The position numbers and the translations under genes were made by a program. The notes under the pieces were generated by a model that did not search any database, was not told where the DNA came from, and saw nothing but the letters and a program-made list of their open reading frames with translations. A DNA stretch of 64,000 bases from positions 186,001-250,000 of the forward strand of contig NZ_LFBV01000002.1 of NCBI RefSeq assembly GCF_001905345.1. Direction: 5' to 3'. Shown in pieces: positions 1 to 8,232 of this stretch (its first letter is position 1; each line of letters begins with the position of its first letter). Origin of the DNA: Streptomyces uncialis. Its GTDB lineage: Bacteria > Actinomycetota > Actinomycetes > Streptomycetales > Streptomycetaceae.

Positions 1-431
1 ATCCCGGCTGGAAACTGGCACGCGGCAGGATATCCGCCAAGTCCGTTCTCCCGATGCGCAGTTCGGTCACCGAGCCCATGCGCTACGGCCGGGTGTTCCT
101 GGCAGGTGACGCCGCCCATATCGTCCCCCCGACGGGTGCCAAGGGCCTCAATCTGGCGGCGTCCGACGTGATCACCCTCGCCCGCGCCCTGGAGCACGCA
201 CGGGACACCGGCTCGGCGGAGCTCCTCGACGCCTACTCCGACACCTGTCTGCGCAGGGTCTGGGGTGCGGAACACTTCTCGTCCACCATGACGACCGCCC
301 TGCACCAGGACCCTGCCCACTCCCCCTTCGACGCCCGTCTCCAACTCTCCCGACTTCGCCGACTCGCGACATCGCCACATGCCGCCGCCGAACTCGCCGA
401 GAACTACACGGGGCTGCCGATCAGCGCCTGA
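1..431 (+). CDS. pobA: 4-hydroxybenzoate 3-monooxygenase, C-terminal part (5' end outside window)
   Basis: This is the C-terminal third of a flavoprotein aromatic hydroxylase that converts 4-hydroxybenzoate to protocatechuate with NAD(P)H and O2. The reading frame is already open at the window edge (it enters at base 3), so the start lies outside. The diagnostic class A monooxygenase FAD/ribityl-binding segment is present, GRVFLAGDAAHIVPPTGAKG, followed by NLAASDV and the family ending ENYTGLPI. The order and spacing match PobA of pseudomonads, whose C-terminus reads the same way. It feeds the beta-ketoadipate pathway in the cytoplasm. Nothing links it to the cluster that follows 1.4 kb downstream, so it probably marks the edge of that cluster. 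Truncation is due only to the window. Confidence 0.85.
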   Translation, partial: PGWKLARGRISAKSVLPMRSSVTEPMRYGRVFLAGDAAHIVPPTGAKGLNLAASDVITLARALEHARDTGSAELLDAYSDTCLRRVWGAEHFSSTMTTALHQDPAHSPFDARLQLSRLRRLATSPHAAAELAENYTGLPISA

Positions 432-1842
432 GCGGCCCGCCTGCGCAGCGTCCGCGCCCGGACCGCGCCCACGCCCTCCTTCTGCGGGCAGGGCCGGGGC
501 GTCGCGCCGGCGCAGGTGCACCGGGCCGACCGGCGCACGCTGGTGGGGCGGCGGTTCGCAGCGGCGGTCACCCTCGCGGGTGACGATGAGGGTGATGACC
601 CACTCGACCTGGTCGTGAGGCAGGACGAGTGCGGCAGGACAGGGGACCAACGCGGCTCCTGTGCGAGTGGGTTGAGACTTCGAACACCTTCCCCGACAGC
701 CCGGGAGCCTCGTGCGCTGCGCACCTCGTCGGCGTCACGGCAATCCGAGTCCGCGCTGAAAGAGCTCAGCCATCGGTCCGACGGCCGGAAGGGGAGCAGT
801 TCCGGCCACGTGGAATCCGCCTTTCCGCAGCGTCATGCGAGAACCCGTCTCGCAGATCACAGGAAGATTACGAGTCGATCACCAAGGTGATCAGCGAGTG
901 TGCCGGGCCGGCGAATCAAGGTGGAGGACGCGCCCTTCGGCCGGGTCGGCGAGCGCCGCATCGTTCTGACCTGCGACACGACCGCCTATTCCAGTTTCAA
1001 ACCGCGCGCCGTCCAGCGTCCGTCGGCGAAAGAATCTTCAGCCCCACAGTCAACCCGCAGCGAATTAACCGTTCACCGATTTCCGAACACAGGCGAGCGC
1101 TATCCGATTCGCAGCTTTGGCGAGTAAGTGCGCTGCCGTTCATGGCCTGGACGTTAGGGTGATGAACGACTTTACAAACGATCGACCCAGCACCTTCCGG
1201 CGCCCGACCGTGCCTGATCCGCCGAATCATCTCGAAATGTGAGATCTCTCTTGGCGACGGCCCGGCGGTGCCGCAGGATGGATCATCGCATTCCTGGACC
1301 GCCTAGGGGGACGAGCAGTTCATGATTCGGGGCAGTTGTCGCGTGAGCCGATCACGGTAGGGATGTCCAGCCATCACCCTGTCGTCCTCACATGCCTTTC
1401 CTGGCACCGCTGCCTGCGGCCGGAGAGCACAGGGACCATCAAGGGAAACGACACCGTGGAGCCGTCGGGAAGATCCAATCGGGCCTAGTTCTCGTGCCGA
1501 AACGGTGCATACACGCATGCCGCCCTGCCCTGTGCGGCTTCCTTGACAGCCCTTCCTGCCGTCGAACTCTCATGCTTCATCGACTGTTGACCAACACTCA
1601 CGCCGCTTATAGAAATCACCAAAAGCGAGCAAAGGTAAGGCCTCGCCATGCCCAAAAAGCGGACAAGGTACTGAGATCCGCATGCGGCAGAACGACCAGA
1701 TCGACATCCGAATATTTCTGCGCACAATGTTTGGGCGTGCTCGACAGGGTCCAGTTACTCAGTGATCAAGCGGAGTGGCCGCAGTCGATGTGTTACGCCC
1801 TGCGGACGTGAATTCCAGCGGATATTGCGGAGGGAACTGACG
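432..1842. other. Long intergenic stretch without a convincing gene
   Basis: About 1.4 kb with visibly more A/T than its neighbours and only short, uncharacteristic reading frames in all six frames. I see no domain or family signature. It holds a promoter-like pair near 1587-1615, an eight-codon ORF beginning at 1648 (MPKKRTRY) and a 27-codon ORF at 1682-1765 (begins MRQNDQIDIRIF). Neither short ORF has a good ribosome binding site. The stretch most likely carries the upstream control region of the cluster that starts at 1843, plus possible relics too decayed to name. Confidence 0.5.
1587..1615 (+). promoter_or_regulatory. Possible sigma-70-type promoter upstream of cluster A
   Basis: TTGACC at 1587-1592 is followed after 17 bases by TAGAAA at 1610-1615 (or after 15 bases by TATAGA). 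This resembles the Streptomyces HrdB consensus TTGACn / TAgAnT. It points towards the cluster and would leave a leader of roughly 220 bases before the first small ORF. This is inference from sequence only; the last base of the -10 box is off consensus. Confidence 0.35.
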
Positions 1843-1947
1843 ATGCCTTTCAAGGGAAACCGTCGGCTGCCGGGATCACCGGCGGGACACACAGCGGCCA
1901 CACACGACGCGACAGCCCATCGCGGCGCCGGCCATAGGGGGGTATGA
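1843..1947 (+). CDS. 34-residue peptide translationally coupled to the SagB-type gene
   Basis: A very strong ribosome binding site (GGAGGG at 1829-1834, eight bases before ATG) opens a 34-codon ORF. Its stop codon overlaps the start of the next gene in an ATGA arrangement. The peptide (starts MPFKGNRRLPGSPAGH) is rich in His, Gly, Ala and Arg, has no Cys, and has no recognisable leader/core division. The next gene has only a poor binding site of its own, so the simplest role is a leader ORF that delivers ribosomes to it. A precursor-peptide role is possible because SagB-type enzymes usually act on peptides, but nothing in the composition supports it directly. Confidence 0.45.
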   Translation: MPFKGNRRLPGSPAGHTAATHDATAHRGAGHRGV

Positions 1948-3545
1948 GTACTGTGGAAACGAGGAGCGGCACGGACGTCAATGAACGTCTCGACCCGCTT
2001 TTAGCACGGTTCTGGGACGAGACACGACTACGCGCGGAACCGCTGACCGCCGGGGACACGGCCGTCACCGGGACCGTCCAGGCAGCACTGCCGGAAATCC
2101 CCTCGTCGTGGATCGCGGTCTCCAAAGTGCTCGGGCTCGGATACGGCGAACGCGCCGGTGCTGTGATCACCAAGGGCCGGACTCTGATGCGGGCGCGCAC
2201 CACACCCTCCGCCGGAGCGCTCTATCCCTTCGAGTTACTCGTCGCCTTTCGTGGCGCAACGACCTACGAGTTGTACGAATACGAGGTCGCCGGCTGCTGT
2301 CTGCGCCAGATCGGGGCGATCGAGCAGGGCGTACTGGCCGGGCTGCTGGCCCTTCCGGAGGCTCCGGCCCCGCAACCGGACGCCGTGGTCGCCCTCGTCG
2401 GCAGGCCGTGGACCTCCATGCGCAAGTACGGGCGCAGGGGGTATCTCTACACCCATCTCGACGGTGCGCACGCGGCGACCAACATCACGATGGCCGCCGA
2501 GAGCGCCGGGTTCCGGCCGGTCACGTATCTGCGATTCGACCGGGACACGGCAGCCGAGGTGCTCGGACTCACCGGTCTGTGCCGTGAGCCGCAAGCCCTC
2601 ATCACGCTGACCGCCACGCCGACGGCGGATCCCGTCGAGTCCAGCGCCGTCGCCAACCCCTTCGCCGTACCGATCTGGCGCCACGGCGACGGCACACGCC
2701 GCGAGGAACCGGGGACGGCCGAGCAGGAGGCATGGCATTCGGTGCGGTCCATCAGCACCTTCCACCGCCAGGACGACACGCCCCGCCGGTACGGCAGTTC
2801 GCGTACGGTGGCCGCCATCCCACAGGCGCCCGCCGCCGCGCCCGCCGCGCACGGTGCGCCGGGGACACCGGGCGGATCCGTTACGGCGGCGATCAGGCTC
2901 GCCGGGGCGGACGGCTTCCGCTCGGACGGCCACCGTGCCGCCTTCGCGCACCTGGCGCTGACCCGCGCTTCCGCGAAGGGATTCCTGCCGACGTCCCTCG
3001 GCGAGGAGGCCTTCGGCCATGTCCTGGCCGAGCTCCGTCAGGAGACCGGGACGGACTCCGCGGACGGGCCGCGGGCCGGCCTGCGTGTCCTCGTCCGCTC
3101 CGTCGAGGGCATCGCGCCGGGGAGCTACGCGTACACGCCCGACCGGCATGTCCTGTACCCCCTGCACGGCGACGGGGGTACGGAGGAGGCTGTCGTCGCG
3201 TCCTGCATGAACCAGGACGTGGTGCGCTCCGCGGCGCTGCTTCTCGTACTGCACGCACCCATGGGCCCACTGCTCGGGACACGGGGCCGCCAGGCCCTCG
3301 CCGAGCTTCACCACCACGCCGCGAGCGCCGCGCAGCGCCTCTGTCTCGCCGCCGCGGGGCAGAGTGTCGGCATCACCTGCCTGGGCGGGTTCGACACCGA
3401 TCTGGTCTCCCGGCTGGTGGGACTCGACGGACACGAAGAAGTCATCTACGTCCTGGCGTGCGGCCGACCCGACGAAACCGCGGTCAAGTGGGACCGTGCG
3501 CCGATCGCCTACAGCCACGGCCTCAGCCCGGCACTGCACAGCTGA
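1944..3545 (+). CDS. SagB-type (nitroreductase-fold) dehydrogenase, tandem-domain
   Basis: FMN-dependent oxidoreductase of the SagB/ThcOx family, 533 residues. Two nitroreductase-like halves are visible. The N-terminal half has RTTPSAGALYPFELLVAF near residue 85 and the helix GYLYTHLDGAHAATNI. The C-terminal half has ELHHHAASAAQRLCLAAAGQ before GITCLGGF. In RiPP pathways such enzymes oxidise azolines to azoles. Here no YcaO cyclodehydratase is adjacent, and the neighbours are ACP-dependent enzymes, so the substrate is more likely a carrier-bound cyclic amino acid or acyl group (inference). It is the first large gene of an operon whose members mostly abut or overlap. Two TTA codons, at codons 20 and 98, imply dependence on the bldA tRNA. 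The ATG start overlaps the stop of the preceding peptide gene. Confidence 0.8.
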   Translation: MSTVETRSGTDVNERLDPLLARFWDETRLRAEPLTAGDTAVTGTVQAALPEIPSSWIAVSKVLGLGYGERAGAVITKGRTLMRARTTPSAGALYPFELLVAFRGATTYELYEYEVAGCCLRQIGAIEQGVLAGLLALPEAPAPQPDAVVALVGRPWTSMRKYGRRGYLYTHLDGAHAATNITMAAESAGFRPVTYLRFDRDTAAEVLGLTGLCREPQALITLTATPTADPVESSAVANPFAVPIWRHGDGTRREEPGTAEQEAWHSVRSISTFHRQDDTPRRYGSSRTVAAIPQAPAAAPAAHGAPGTPGGSVTAAIRLAGADGFRSDGHRAAFAHLALTRASAKGFLPTSLGEEAFGHVLAELRQETGTDSADGPRAGLRVLVRSVEGIAPGSYAYTPDRHVLYPLHGDGGTEEAVVASCMNQDVVRSAALLLVLHAPMGPLLGTRGRQALAELHHHAASAAQRLCLAAAGQSVGITCLGGFDTDLVSRLVGLDGHEEVIYVLACGRPDETAVKWDRAPIAYSHGLSPALHS

Positions 3546-3578
3546 TCCCCGCCGTTCACCACGATCACAGAGAGCAGC

Positions 3579-4775
3579 GTGTCCATCTCCATGGTGAGCA
3601 ACAGCATCCTGACCCCACGGCTGACCGAGGCACACCGGGACCTGTCCCGGCGGGCGTCGGACTGCCTCACCCCGCAATGGCTGGAACAGTGGCGGACCGC
3701 CCCCGGCGGGCACATCCGCAAGGACGCCTGGCGCGAGCTGGCCCGTCGCGGCCTCATGGGGGTGTCCCTCCCCGTCGAGTACTCCGGCCAGGGGCTCGGC
3801 CTGCTCGGAGCGCTGGTGCTCGGCGAGGCCCTGGCGGGGGTCGGCGACGGCGGACTCGCCCTCGGCATGCACGTACAGAACGAGATCGCCTGCGACTGGC
3901 TGGTCTCCGCCCAGGACGACGAACTGCGCGACCGGTTCCTCCCGGGGCTGGTCTCGGGCGAGCTGGTGGCCTGCCAGTGCGACACCGACCCCTCGGCACA
4001 GGAACCGGCTACGGCGGTCATCGTAGGTGACGAGGTGGTGGTGACCGGCCGCAAGAAGTTCGTGGTCAACGGCGCTAATGCCGACCTGTGCTTCGTCAGC
4101 GTCCAGTTGGAGGGCGAACCGGCCATCGTGCTGGTCGAGAAGGCCACGTCCGGCGTGCGGGTGACCGAGGTCTACGACAAGTTCGGCACCCGTTCCGTGG
4201 ACTCCGCGCTGGTGGAGTTCGACTCGGCCAGGGTGCCGGTCCGCCAGGTGATCTCACGGCGCGGGATCAGCCAACTGATGCGCTGGAACCGGGTGATGTC
4301 ACGGATGCGGTTCCTCATCGCCGCCGATGCCTTCTTCACCCACCGCATGCTGCTGGAGCACATCGTCCGCCACACCACCACACGTGAACTCGGAGGCCGG
4401 CCGCTGGCGCAATGGCCGGTCAACCAGCACGCCCTGGCCCGCGCCCGCGCCGACCAGGAGTTGATGGAAGCCGGTCTCACCGAGTGCTTCCTGCGGCTGA
4501 CGGACGGTGGCAGCACCGTACCGGAGATCGCCGAACTCAAATGGTTCTGCGTGGAGAAGGCCACCGAACTCGCCTCCCTGTCCACGGACCTGGAGGGCGG
4601 CGCGGGATACATGTGGGGCAGCACGGCGCTGCACGCCCACGCCCAGCTGCGCGGCTTGCGGATGTCCGGCGGCAGCCAGACCACCATGCTCACCATCGCC
4701 AACCACTCCATGGCCTGCCGTGCCGAACTCGACGCGCCCGCCCTCGCCGCCGCTCCGGGGAGGCGCCGTGGCTGA
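3579..4775 (+). CDS. Acyl-CoA dehydrogenase-like flavoprotein acting on a carrier-bound substrate
   Basis: 398-residue member of the acyl-CoA dehydrogenase superfamily. The N-terminal helical domain, the middle beta domain (ACQCDTDPSAQEPATAVIVG, then VTGRKKFVVNGANADLC) and the C-terminal helical domain are all present. The usual C-terminal GTsEI segment is replaced by GGSQTTMLT. In clusters where an ACAD sits beside a free ligase and a free carrier, for example pyrrole-2-carboxyl or pyrroline pathways, it oxidises the aminoacyl thioester. That is the likely role here, by analogy. GTG at the given start has a weak AGAG site; the ATG at 3591 is an alternative. The gene overlaps the following ligase gene by eight bases. 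Confidence 0.78.
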   Translation: MSISMVSNSILTPRLTEAHRDLSRRASDCLTPQWLEQWRTAPGGHIRKDAWRELARRGLMGVSLPVEYSGQGLGLLGALVLGEALAGVGDGGLALGMHVQNEIACDWLVSAQDDELRDRFLPGLVSGELVACQCDTDPSAQEPATAVIVGDEVVVTGRKKFVVNGANADLCFVSVQLEGEPAIVLVEKATSGVRVTEVYDKFGTRSVDSALVEFDSARVPVRQVISRRGISQLMRWNRVMSRMRFLIAADAFFTHRMLLEHIVRHTTTRELGGRPLAQWPVNQHALARARADQELMEAGLTECFLRLTDGGSTVPEIAELKWFCVEKATELASLSTDLEGGAGYMWGSTALHAHAQLRGLRMSGGSQTTMLTIANHSMACRAELDAPALAAAPGRRRG

Positions 4776-6219
4776 GCAGCCGCCGCTGGGCGAGGTCTTC
4801 CTCGCCGCCTGCGCCGAGCACGCCGGGCGGCGGGCAGTCGTCGACGCCGACCAGGAACTGAGCTACGGTCAGCTCGCCGAGCGGGTGAAGGACCGGGCCC
4901 GCACCCTGGTGGATCTGCTCGGCCCCGACGAGCACCGGATCGCCCTGTACGCCGCCAACAGCGCCGACTATCTCGTCTCGTACTACGCCCTGCTCATCGC
5001 CGGACGCCTGCCGTTCCTCGTGGACTCCCAGTTCGGCGCCTCGGAACTCCAGGGCATCAGGGACAGCTGCGGCGTCGACACCTTCCTCACCGACAAGGCC
5101 GAGCACTTCCCGCTTCCCTCCGGCCTCGTGCCGGTGCCCGGCAGCCGCCACGTCCTGGCGCGGCCGACAGGTCCCGGCCCCGGCGTCGAGGCGCCCGAGC
5201 CCCGGCGGACCACCGCCACCTGCCGGTTCACCTCGGGCACCACCGGTGCCCCCAAGTGCCTGGAGTTCTCGCACACGGCCGTGCACAGCGCGGCACTCAA
5301 CTGGACGACAGGCACCGGACTCGGGGCCGGCGACCGGGTGCTCTGCCTGGCGGCGTTCACCAACGGGCTGGCCTTCAACACCTCACTGCTGCCCGTCTTC
5401 CTCGTCGGCGCCGAACTCCACGTCTACCGCGGTCTCCCCACGTCCAGCGGCATCACGAAAGCCCTGCGCCGCTCGGCCGCCACCCGGCTGGTGGCCTTCC
5501 CGCTCGCCTACCGGCTGCTGGCCGAGGCACCTGCCCCCGACCTCGACGCGTTCTCGGACCTGCGTCTGGCCGTGTCCGCCGCCGCGGTGCTCGATCCCGC
5601 CGTCCGGGAAAGCTTCGAGTCCCGCTACCGCGTGCGGATCGCCGACTACTACGGCATCGCCGAGACCGGCCCCTGCACCTTCGAGCGGGACCCCGGATAC
5701 ACCGAGGGCCTCGGTACCGCACTGCCCGGTGTGTCCCTGCGGATCCTTCCGCGCGAGGACGGCGAGTCCGAGGTACGGGTGCGCACCGCGTCGATGGCCA
5801 CCTGCTACCTCAACGTCCCCGACGGCCTGGAGGAACGGCTGGACACCGAGGGCTACTACCGCACCGGTGACCGTGGCCTGATCCACCAGGACCGGCTGTA
5901 CGTCACCGGGCGGCTCGGCGGACCCGTCAACCTCGCCGGACGCAAGGTCGATCCCGCCGAGATCGAGCGGGTGGTGCTCGGCATCGACGGAGTGCGCGAC
6001 ACCGCGGTCTTCGCCGACCAGGACGCGCGGGGCGAGACCGTACTGCACGCCGTGGTCTGCGGCAGCCTCGCCCGCGCCGATGTCGTCAACGTCTGCCGGA
6101 CGAAGCTCGCGCCGTACAAGGTGCCCGGCCGGATCACCTTTCTGCCGGCCATCCCCAGGTCGTCCGCCGGCAAGGTCCGGCTGACCGAACTGCGCGATCT
6201 CGTCACCCGAACGCCGTAG
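4768..6219 (+). CDS. Stand-alone adenylating (ANL superfamily) ligase
   Basis: 483-residue AMP-forming ligase that should load a carboxylic or amino acid onto the ACP encoded just downstream. Visible core motifs are FTSGTTGAPKC (phosphate loop, with Cys where Gly is usual after PK), YYGIAETG, YYRTGDRG, the hinge region VNLAGRKVDPAEIE and the C-terminal lysine motif PRSSAGKVRL. There is no fused carrier or condensation domain. GTG at the given position is chosen because GGGGAGG lies just upstream and it overlaps the stop of the preceding gene. The motifs do not let me read the substrate. With the neighbouring ACP and two ACAD-like genes it forms a typical starter-unit preparation set. Confidence 0.82.
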   Translation: MAEQPPLGEVFLAACAEHAGRRAVVDADQELSYGQLAERVKDRARTLVDLLGPDEHRIALYAANSADYLVSYYALLIAGRLPFLVDSQFGASELQGIRDSCGVDTFLTDKAEHFPLPSGLVPVPGSRHVLARPTGPGPGVEAPEPRRTTATCRFTSGTTGAPKCLEFSHTAVHSAALNWTTGTGLGAGDRVLCLAAFTNGLAFNTSLLPVFLVGAELHVYRGLPTSSGITKALRRSAATRLVAFPLAYRLLAEAPAPDLDAFSDLRLAVSAAAVLDPAVRESFESRYRVRIADYYGIAETGPCTFERDPGYTEGLGTALPGVSLRILPREDGESEVRVRTASMATCYLNVPDGLEERLDTEGYYRTGDRGLIHQDRLYVTGRLGGPVNLAGRKVDPAEIERVVLGIDGVRDTAVFADQDARGETVLHAVVCGSLARADVVNVCRTKLAPYKVPGRITFLPAIPRSSAGKVRLTELRDLVTRTP

Positions 6220-6256
6220 CACGCACGCCGCGTGCCCCGTACAGGAACGGACACAC

Positions 6257-6517
6257 ATGACCGACGAAGGCATCGACACCGGTCTGCGCGAACAGATCGA
6301 GAAACTTGTGGAAGTGGCCACCGGACGGGTGGTGACCGTCGCCGACCTGCGGGCAGCGGACGGATCGCTGGACATGGCCGGAGTCAACTCCATCGGCTAC
6401 ATCAACCTCATGGAGGCGCTGGCACAGCGCTTCGACGCGGTCATCGACCCCGAGGCCGACCCCCAGCACCTCATGTCCGTCGACTCCATCGCGCGGTTCG
6501 TCCGCGCCCACGCCTGA
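6257..6517 (+). CDS. Free-standing acyl carrier protein for the starter unit
   Basis: 86-residue carrier protein. The phosphopantetheine attachment serine is Ser45 in GVNSIGYINLMEAL. The usual acidic Asp before the serine is Asn (NS rather than DS), as in carrier proteins of FkbJ type. The helices around it fit the ACP fold. Its position between a free ligase and an ACAD-like gene suggests it carries the acid activated by the ligase while it is oxidised. Confidence 0.8.
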   Translation: MTDEGIDTGLREQIEKLVEVATGRVVTVADLRAADGSLDMAGVNSIGYINLMEALAQRFDAVIDPEADPQHLMSVDSIARFVRAHA

Positions 6518-6529
6518 GCGAGGAGAGCT

Positions 6530-7513
6530 GTGAGCGTTGCACACGAGAGCGCACCCGCGGCCGGCCCGCCTCCGGACGCGGCAGACGCGCACCGGCAGGA
6601 ACTCGACGACATCTGGGCAGCCGGACCGTTCGCCGAGGCCGCCGCACGGACCGAGCATCTCCTGGCCGTCCTGCCGCTGCTCGACCTGTTCCCGCACGAT
6701 CCCGACGGCCACGTCTCCCGCGTACGTTCCGGTGAACGACGGGCGGCATTGGGCCTGTTCACACCCAACAGCGAGTTCGCGCTGCCCGTCCCCGCTGTCC
6801 ACGCCGAGCGGTCCGGCGACGGCCGGCTGACGCTCACGGGACGCTTTCGGTACGCCTCCAGGGACGCGGACCTCTCCCTCCTGTGGCTCCGGGTCGTGGA
6901 CGAGGACGCCACACGGCTCGCGCTGCTGCCGCACACCCACGAAGGGCTGCGGCGGTACGGCGCCGGGCGCGCCGAGGGCTGGGGATGGATCGAGCTGGAC
7001 GGCGTGACCGTGGAGGAAGGCGCCTTGTCCCACCCGGTGTCCTGGGCGCCCGAGGGCCCCCTGTCCGCGGTGTTCGACGGCTACGCCTGGGAGTTCTCCC
7101 GCCGCTCGCTCACCTGGAGCGCCGGGGTCGTGGCCGATCTGCGGCGTGAACTCGCGCTCACCGGCAGCGGCACCGAAGCACTCAGCACCTCGCAGTACCT
7201 CGCGCACGAGCTGAGCAAGCTGGAGATCGAGGTGTCGCTGGCGGTGGCCCTCGCCAGCTTCGGGGCGGAGTTCAAGGCGGAGGAACCCGGCGGTACGTCC
7301 GTCGGCGCCGCCTTGCTCGCCTCGACCGACCTGCTGAGCCGCACCGTACAGGTCGCCGAGGACATGAGCACCGAGCTCGGGCTGGCGGACAGCGCGGTCG
7401 GCGCCGCGGGCTGGCCGACCCGCACCGTCCAGGCGTGGTTCGGCGGCCGGCGCATGGCCAGCGGCGAACTGGCGCGCCGGATGGGCCTGGTGCCGAAGGA
7501 CGTGCGGTCGTGA
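6530..7513 (+). CDS. Divergent, shortened acyl-CoA-dehydrogenase-like protein
   Basis: 327 residues. The only strong link to a family is the C-terminal end, WFGGRRMASGELARRMGLVP, and the helical run AHELSKLEIEVSLAVALASF, which resemble the C-terminal helical domain of acyl-CoA dehydrogenases. The middle part (ERSGDGRLTLTGRFRYASRD and later SHPVSWAPEG) resembles their beta domain. The protein is about 60-80 residues shorter than the family norm and lacks the clear FAD-contact motifs seen in its paralogues. It may be a partner subunit of the ACAD at 3579-4775 or a specialised enzyme. GTG is supported by AGGAGAG nine bases upstream, and the end overlaps the next start. Confidence 0.6.
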   Translation: MSVAHESAPAAGPPPDAADAHRQELDDIWAAGPFAEAAARTEHLLAVLPLLDLFPHDPDGHVSRVRSGERRAALGLFTPNSEFALPVPAVHAERSGDGRLTLTGRFRYASRDADLSLLWLRVVDEDATRLALLPHTHEGLRRYGAGRAEGWGWIELDGVTVEEGALSHPVSWAPEGPLSAVFDGYAWEFSRRSLTWSAGVVADLRRELALTGSGTEALSTSQYLAHELSKLEIEVSLAVALASFGAEFKAEEPGGTSVGAALLASTDLLSRTVQVAEDMSTELGLADSAVGAAGWPTRTVQAWFGGRRMASGELARRMGLVPKDVRS

Positions 7514-8232
7514 CGATTCCCACCGTGGTCTGCGGACGCGACGGCCGTATGGCGAACCTGATCGCCGACGCGGTCGAGCGCGCTCCCGGAATGCGCCTCA
7601 CGGCCCGGCACACCGTCCGGGGCGCCGCCACCGGCCCGGTGCCGGTGGTCGCCGACCTCGCCGACCTGCCCGGGACGCGGCCGGTCGTGGTGGACTTCAC
7701 GGCACGCGAGGCCACCGCCACGCTGCTGCGGCAGGCGCTCACCACCCCCTGTCCCCTGGTCATCGGCACCAGTGGTCTCGGTGAGGCCGAGTACGCGCTG
7801 GCCGCCGAGGCGGCTCGCGGCCGTGCCGTGGTCATCGCCGCCAACTTCAGCCTCGCGCTGCTGGCCATGGCCCGGTTCGTACGGAACCTCTCCGAACAGG
7901 TCGACGAGAGCTGGGACGCGGGCGTCGTGGACGTCCACTTCGCGGGCAAGCGCGACCGTCCCAGCAACACCGCCCGTTTTCTCGCCGACCAGTGGCGCCC
8001 GGGACAGCCGGACCGCCGGGAGCCCGAGATCGGCGCGTTCCGGATGGGCGACGCGGTCAGCGAACACCGGGTGCTGGCCGCGGGCGCCGGAGAACACATC
8101 GAGGTACTGCACCGCGTCGCCGACCGGACGGCGTTCCTGCCGGGCATCCTGCGCGCGGTGCGGTTCGCCGCCGACGCGCCGACCGGGGTGTACTCCCTGG
8201 AGGATGTCGCGTGCTCGGCCGCGCCCGGGTGA
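7510..8232 (+). CDS. Dihydrodipicolinate-reductase-like (DapB fold) enzyme
   Basis: 240 residues with a Rossmann entry (VVCGRDGRMANLIADAV), the DapB core VVIAANFSLALLAM and a version of the DapB active-site signature, DVHFAGKRDRPSNTA. In E. coli DapB the equivalent is EAHHRHKVDAPSGTA. The first catalytic His and the Lys are kept, the second His is Phe, and PSGTA is PSNTA. Housekeeping DapB reduces a cyclic unsaturated imine acid for lysine synthesis. In this operon a NAD(P)H-dependent reduction of a cyclic imine on the starter or product is a fair inference. The GTG start overlaps the upstream stop (GTGA). At 240 residues it is close to DapB length. Confidence 0.7.
   Translation: MTIPTVVCGRDGRMANLIADAVERAPGMRLTARHTVRGAATGPVPVVADLADLPGTRPVVVDFTAREATATLLRQALTTPCPLVIGTSGLGEAEYALAAEAARGRAVVIAANFSLALLAMARFVRNLSEQVDESWDAGVVDVHFAGKRDRPSNTARFLADQWRPGQPDRREPEIGAFRMGDAVSEHRVLAAGAGEHIEVLHRVADRTAFLPGILRAVRFAADAPTGVYSLEDVACSAAPG

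Noticed and set aside
1648..1765. Two short ORFs (8 and 27 codons) upstream of cluster A
   Set aside because: Ribosome sites are poor and there is no family signal; not enough to call genes.
1843..3545. A RiPP unit made of the 34-residue peptide and the SagB-type enzyme
   Set aside because: There is no YcaO or leader-binding protein beside it and the peptide lacks Cys/Ser/Thr-rich core features; a coupling leader is simpler. Kept only as a low-level finding.
3579..8232. A proline-to-pyrrole or anatoxin-type starter pathway
   Set aside because: The ligase-ACP-ACAD pattern fits, but the ligase does not show motifs that let me call proline, and extra enzymes are present. The substrate is left open.
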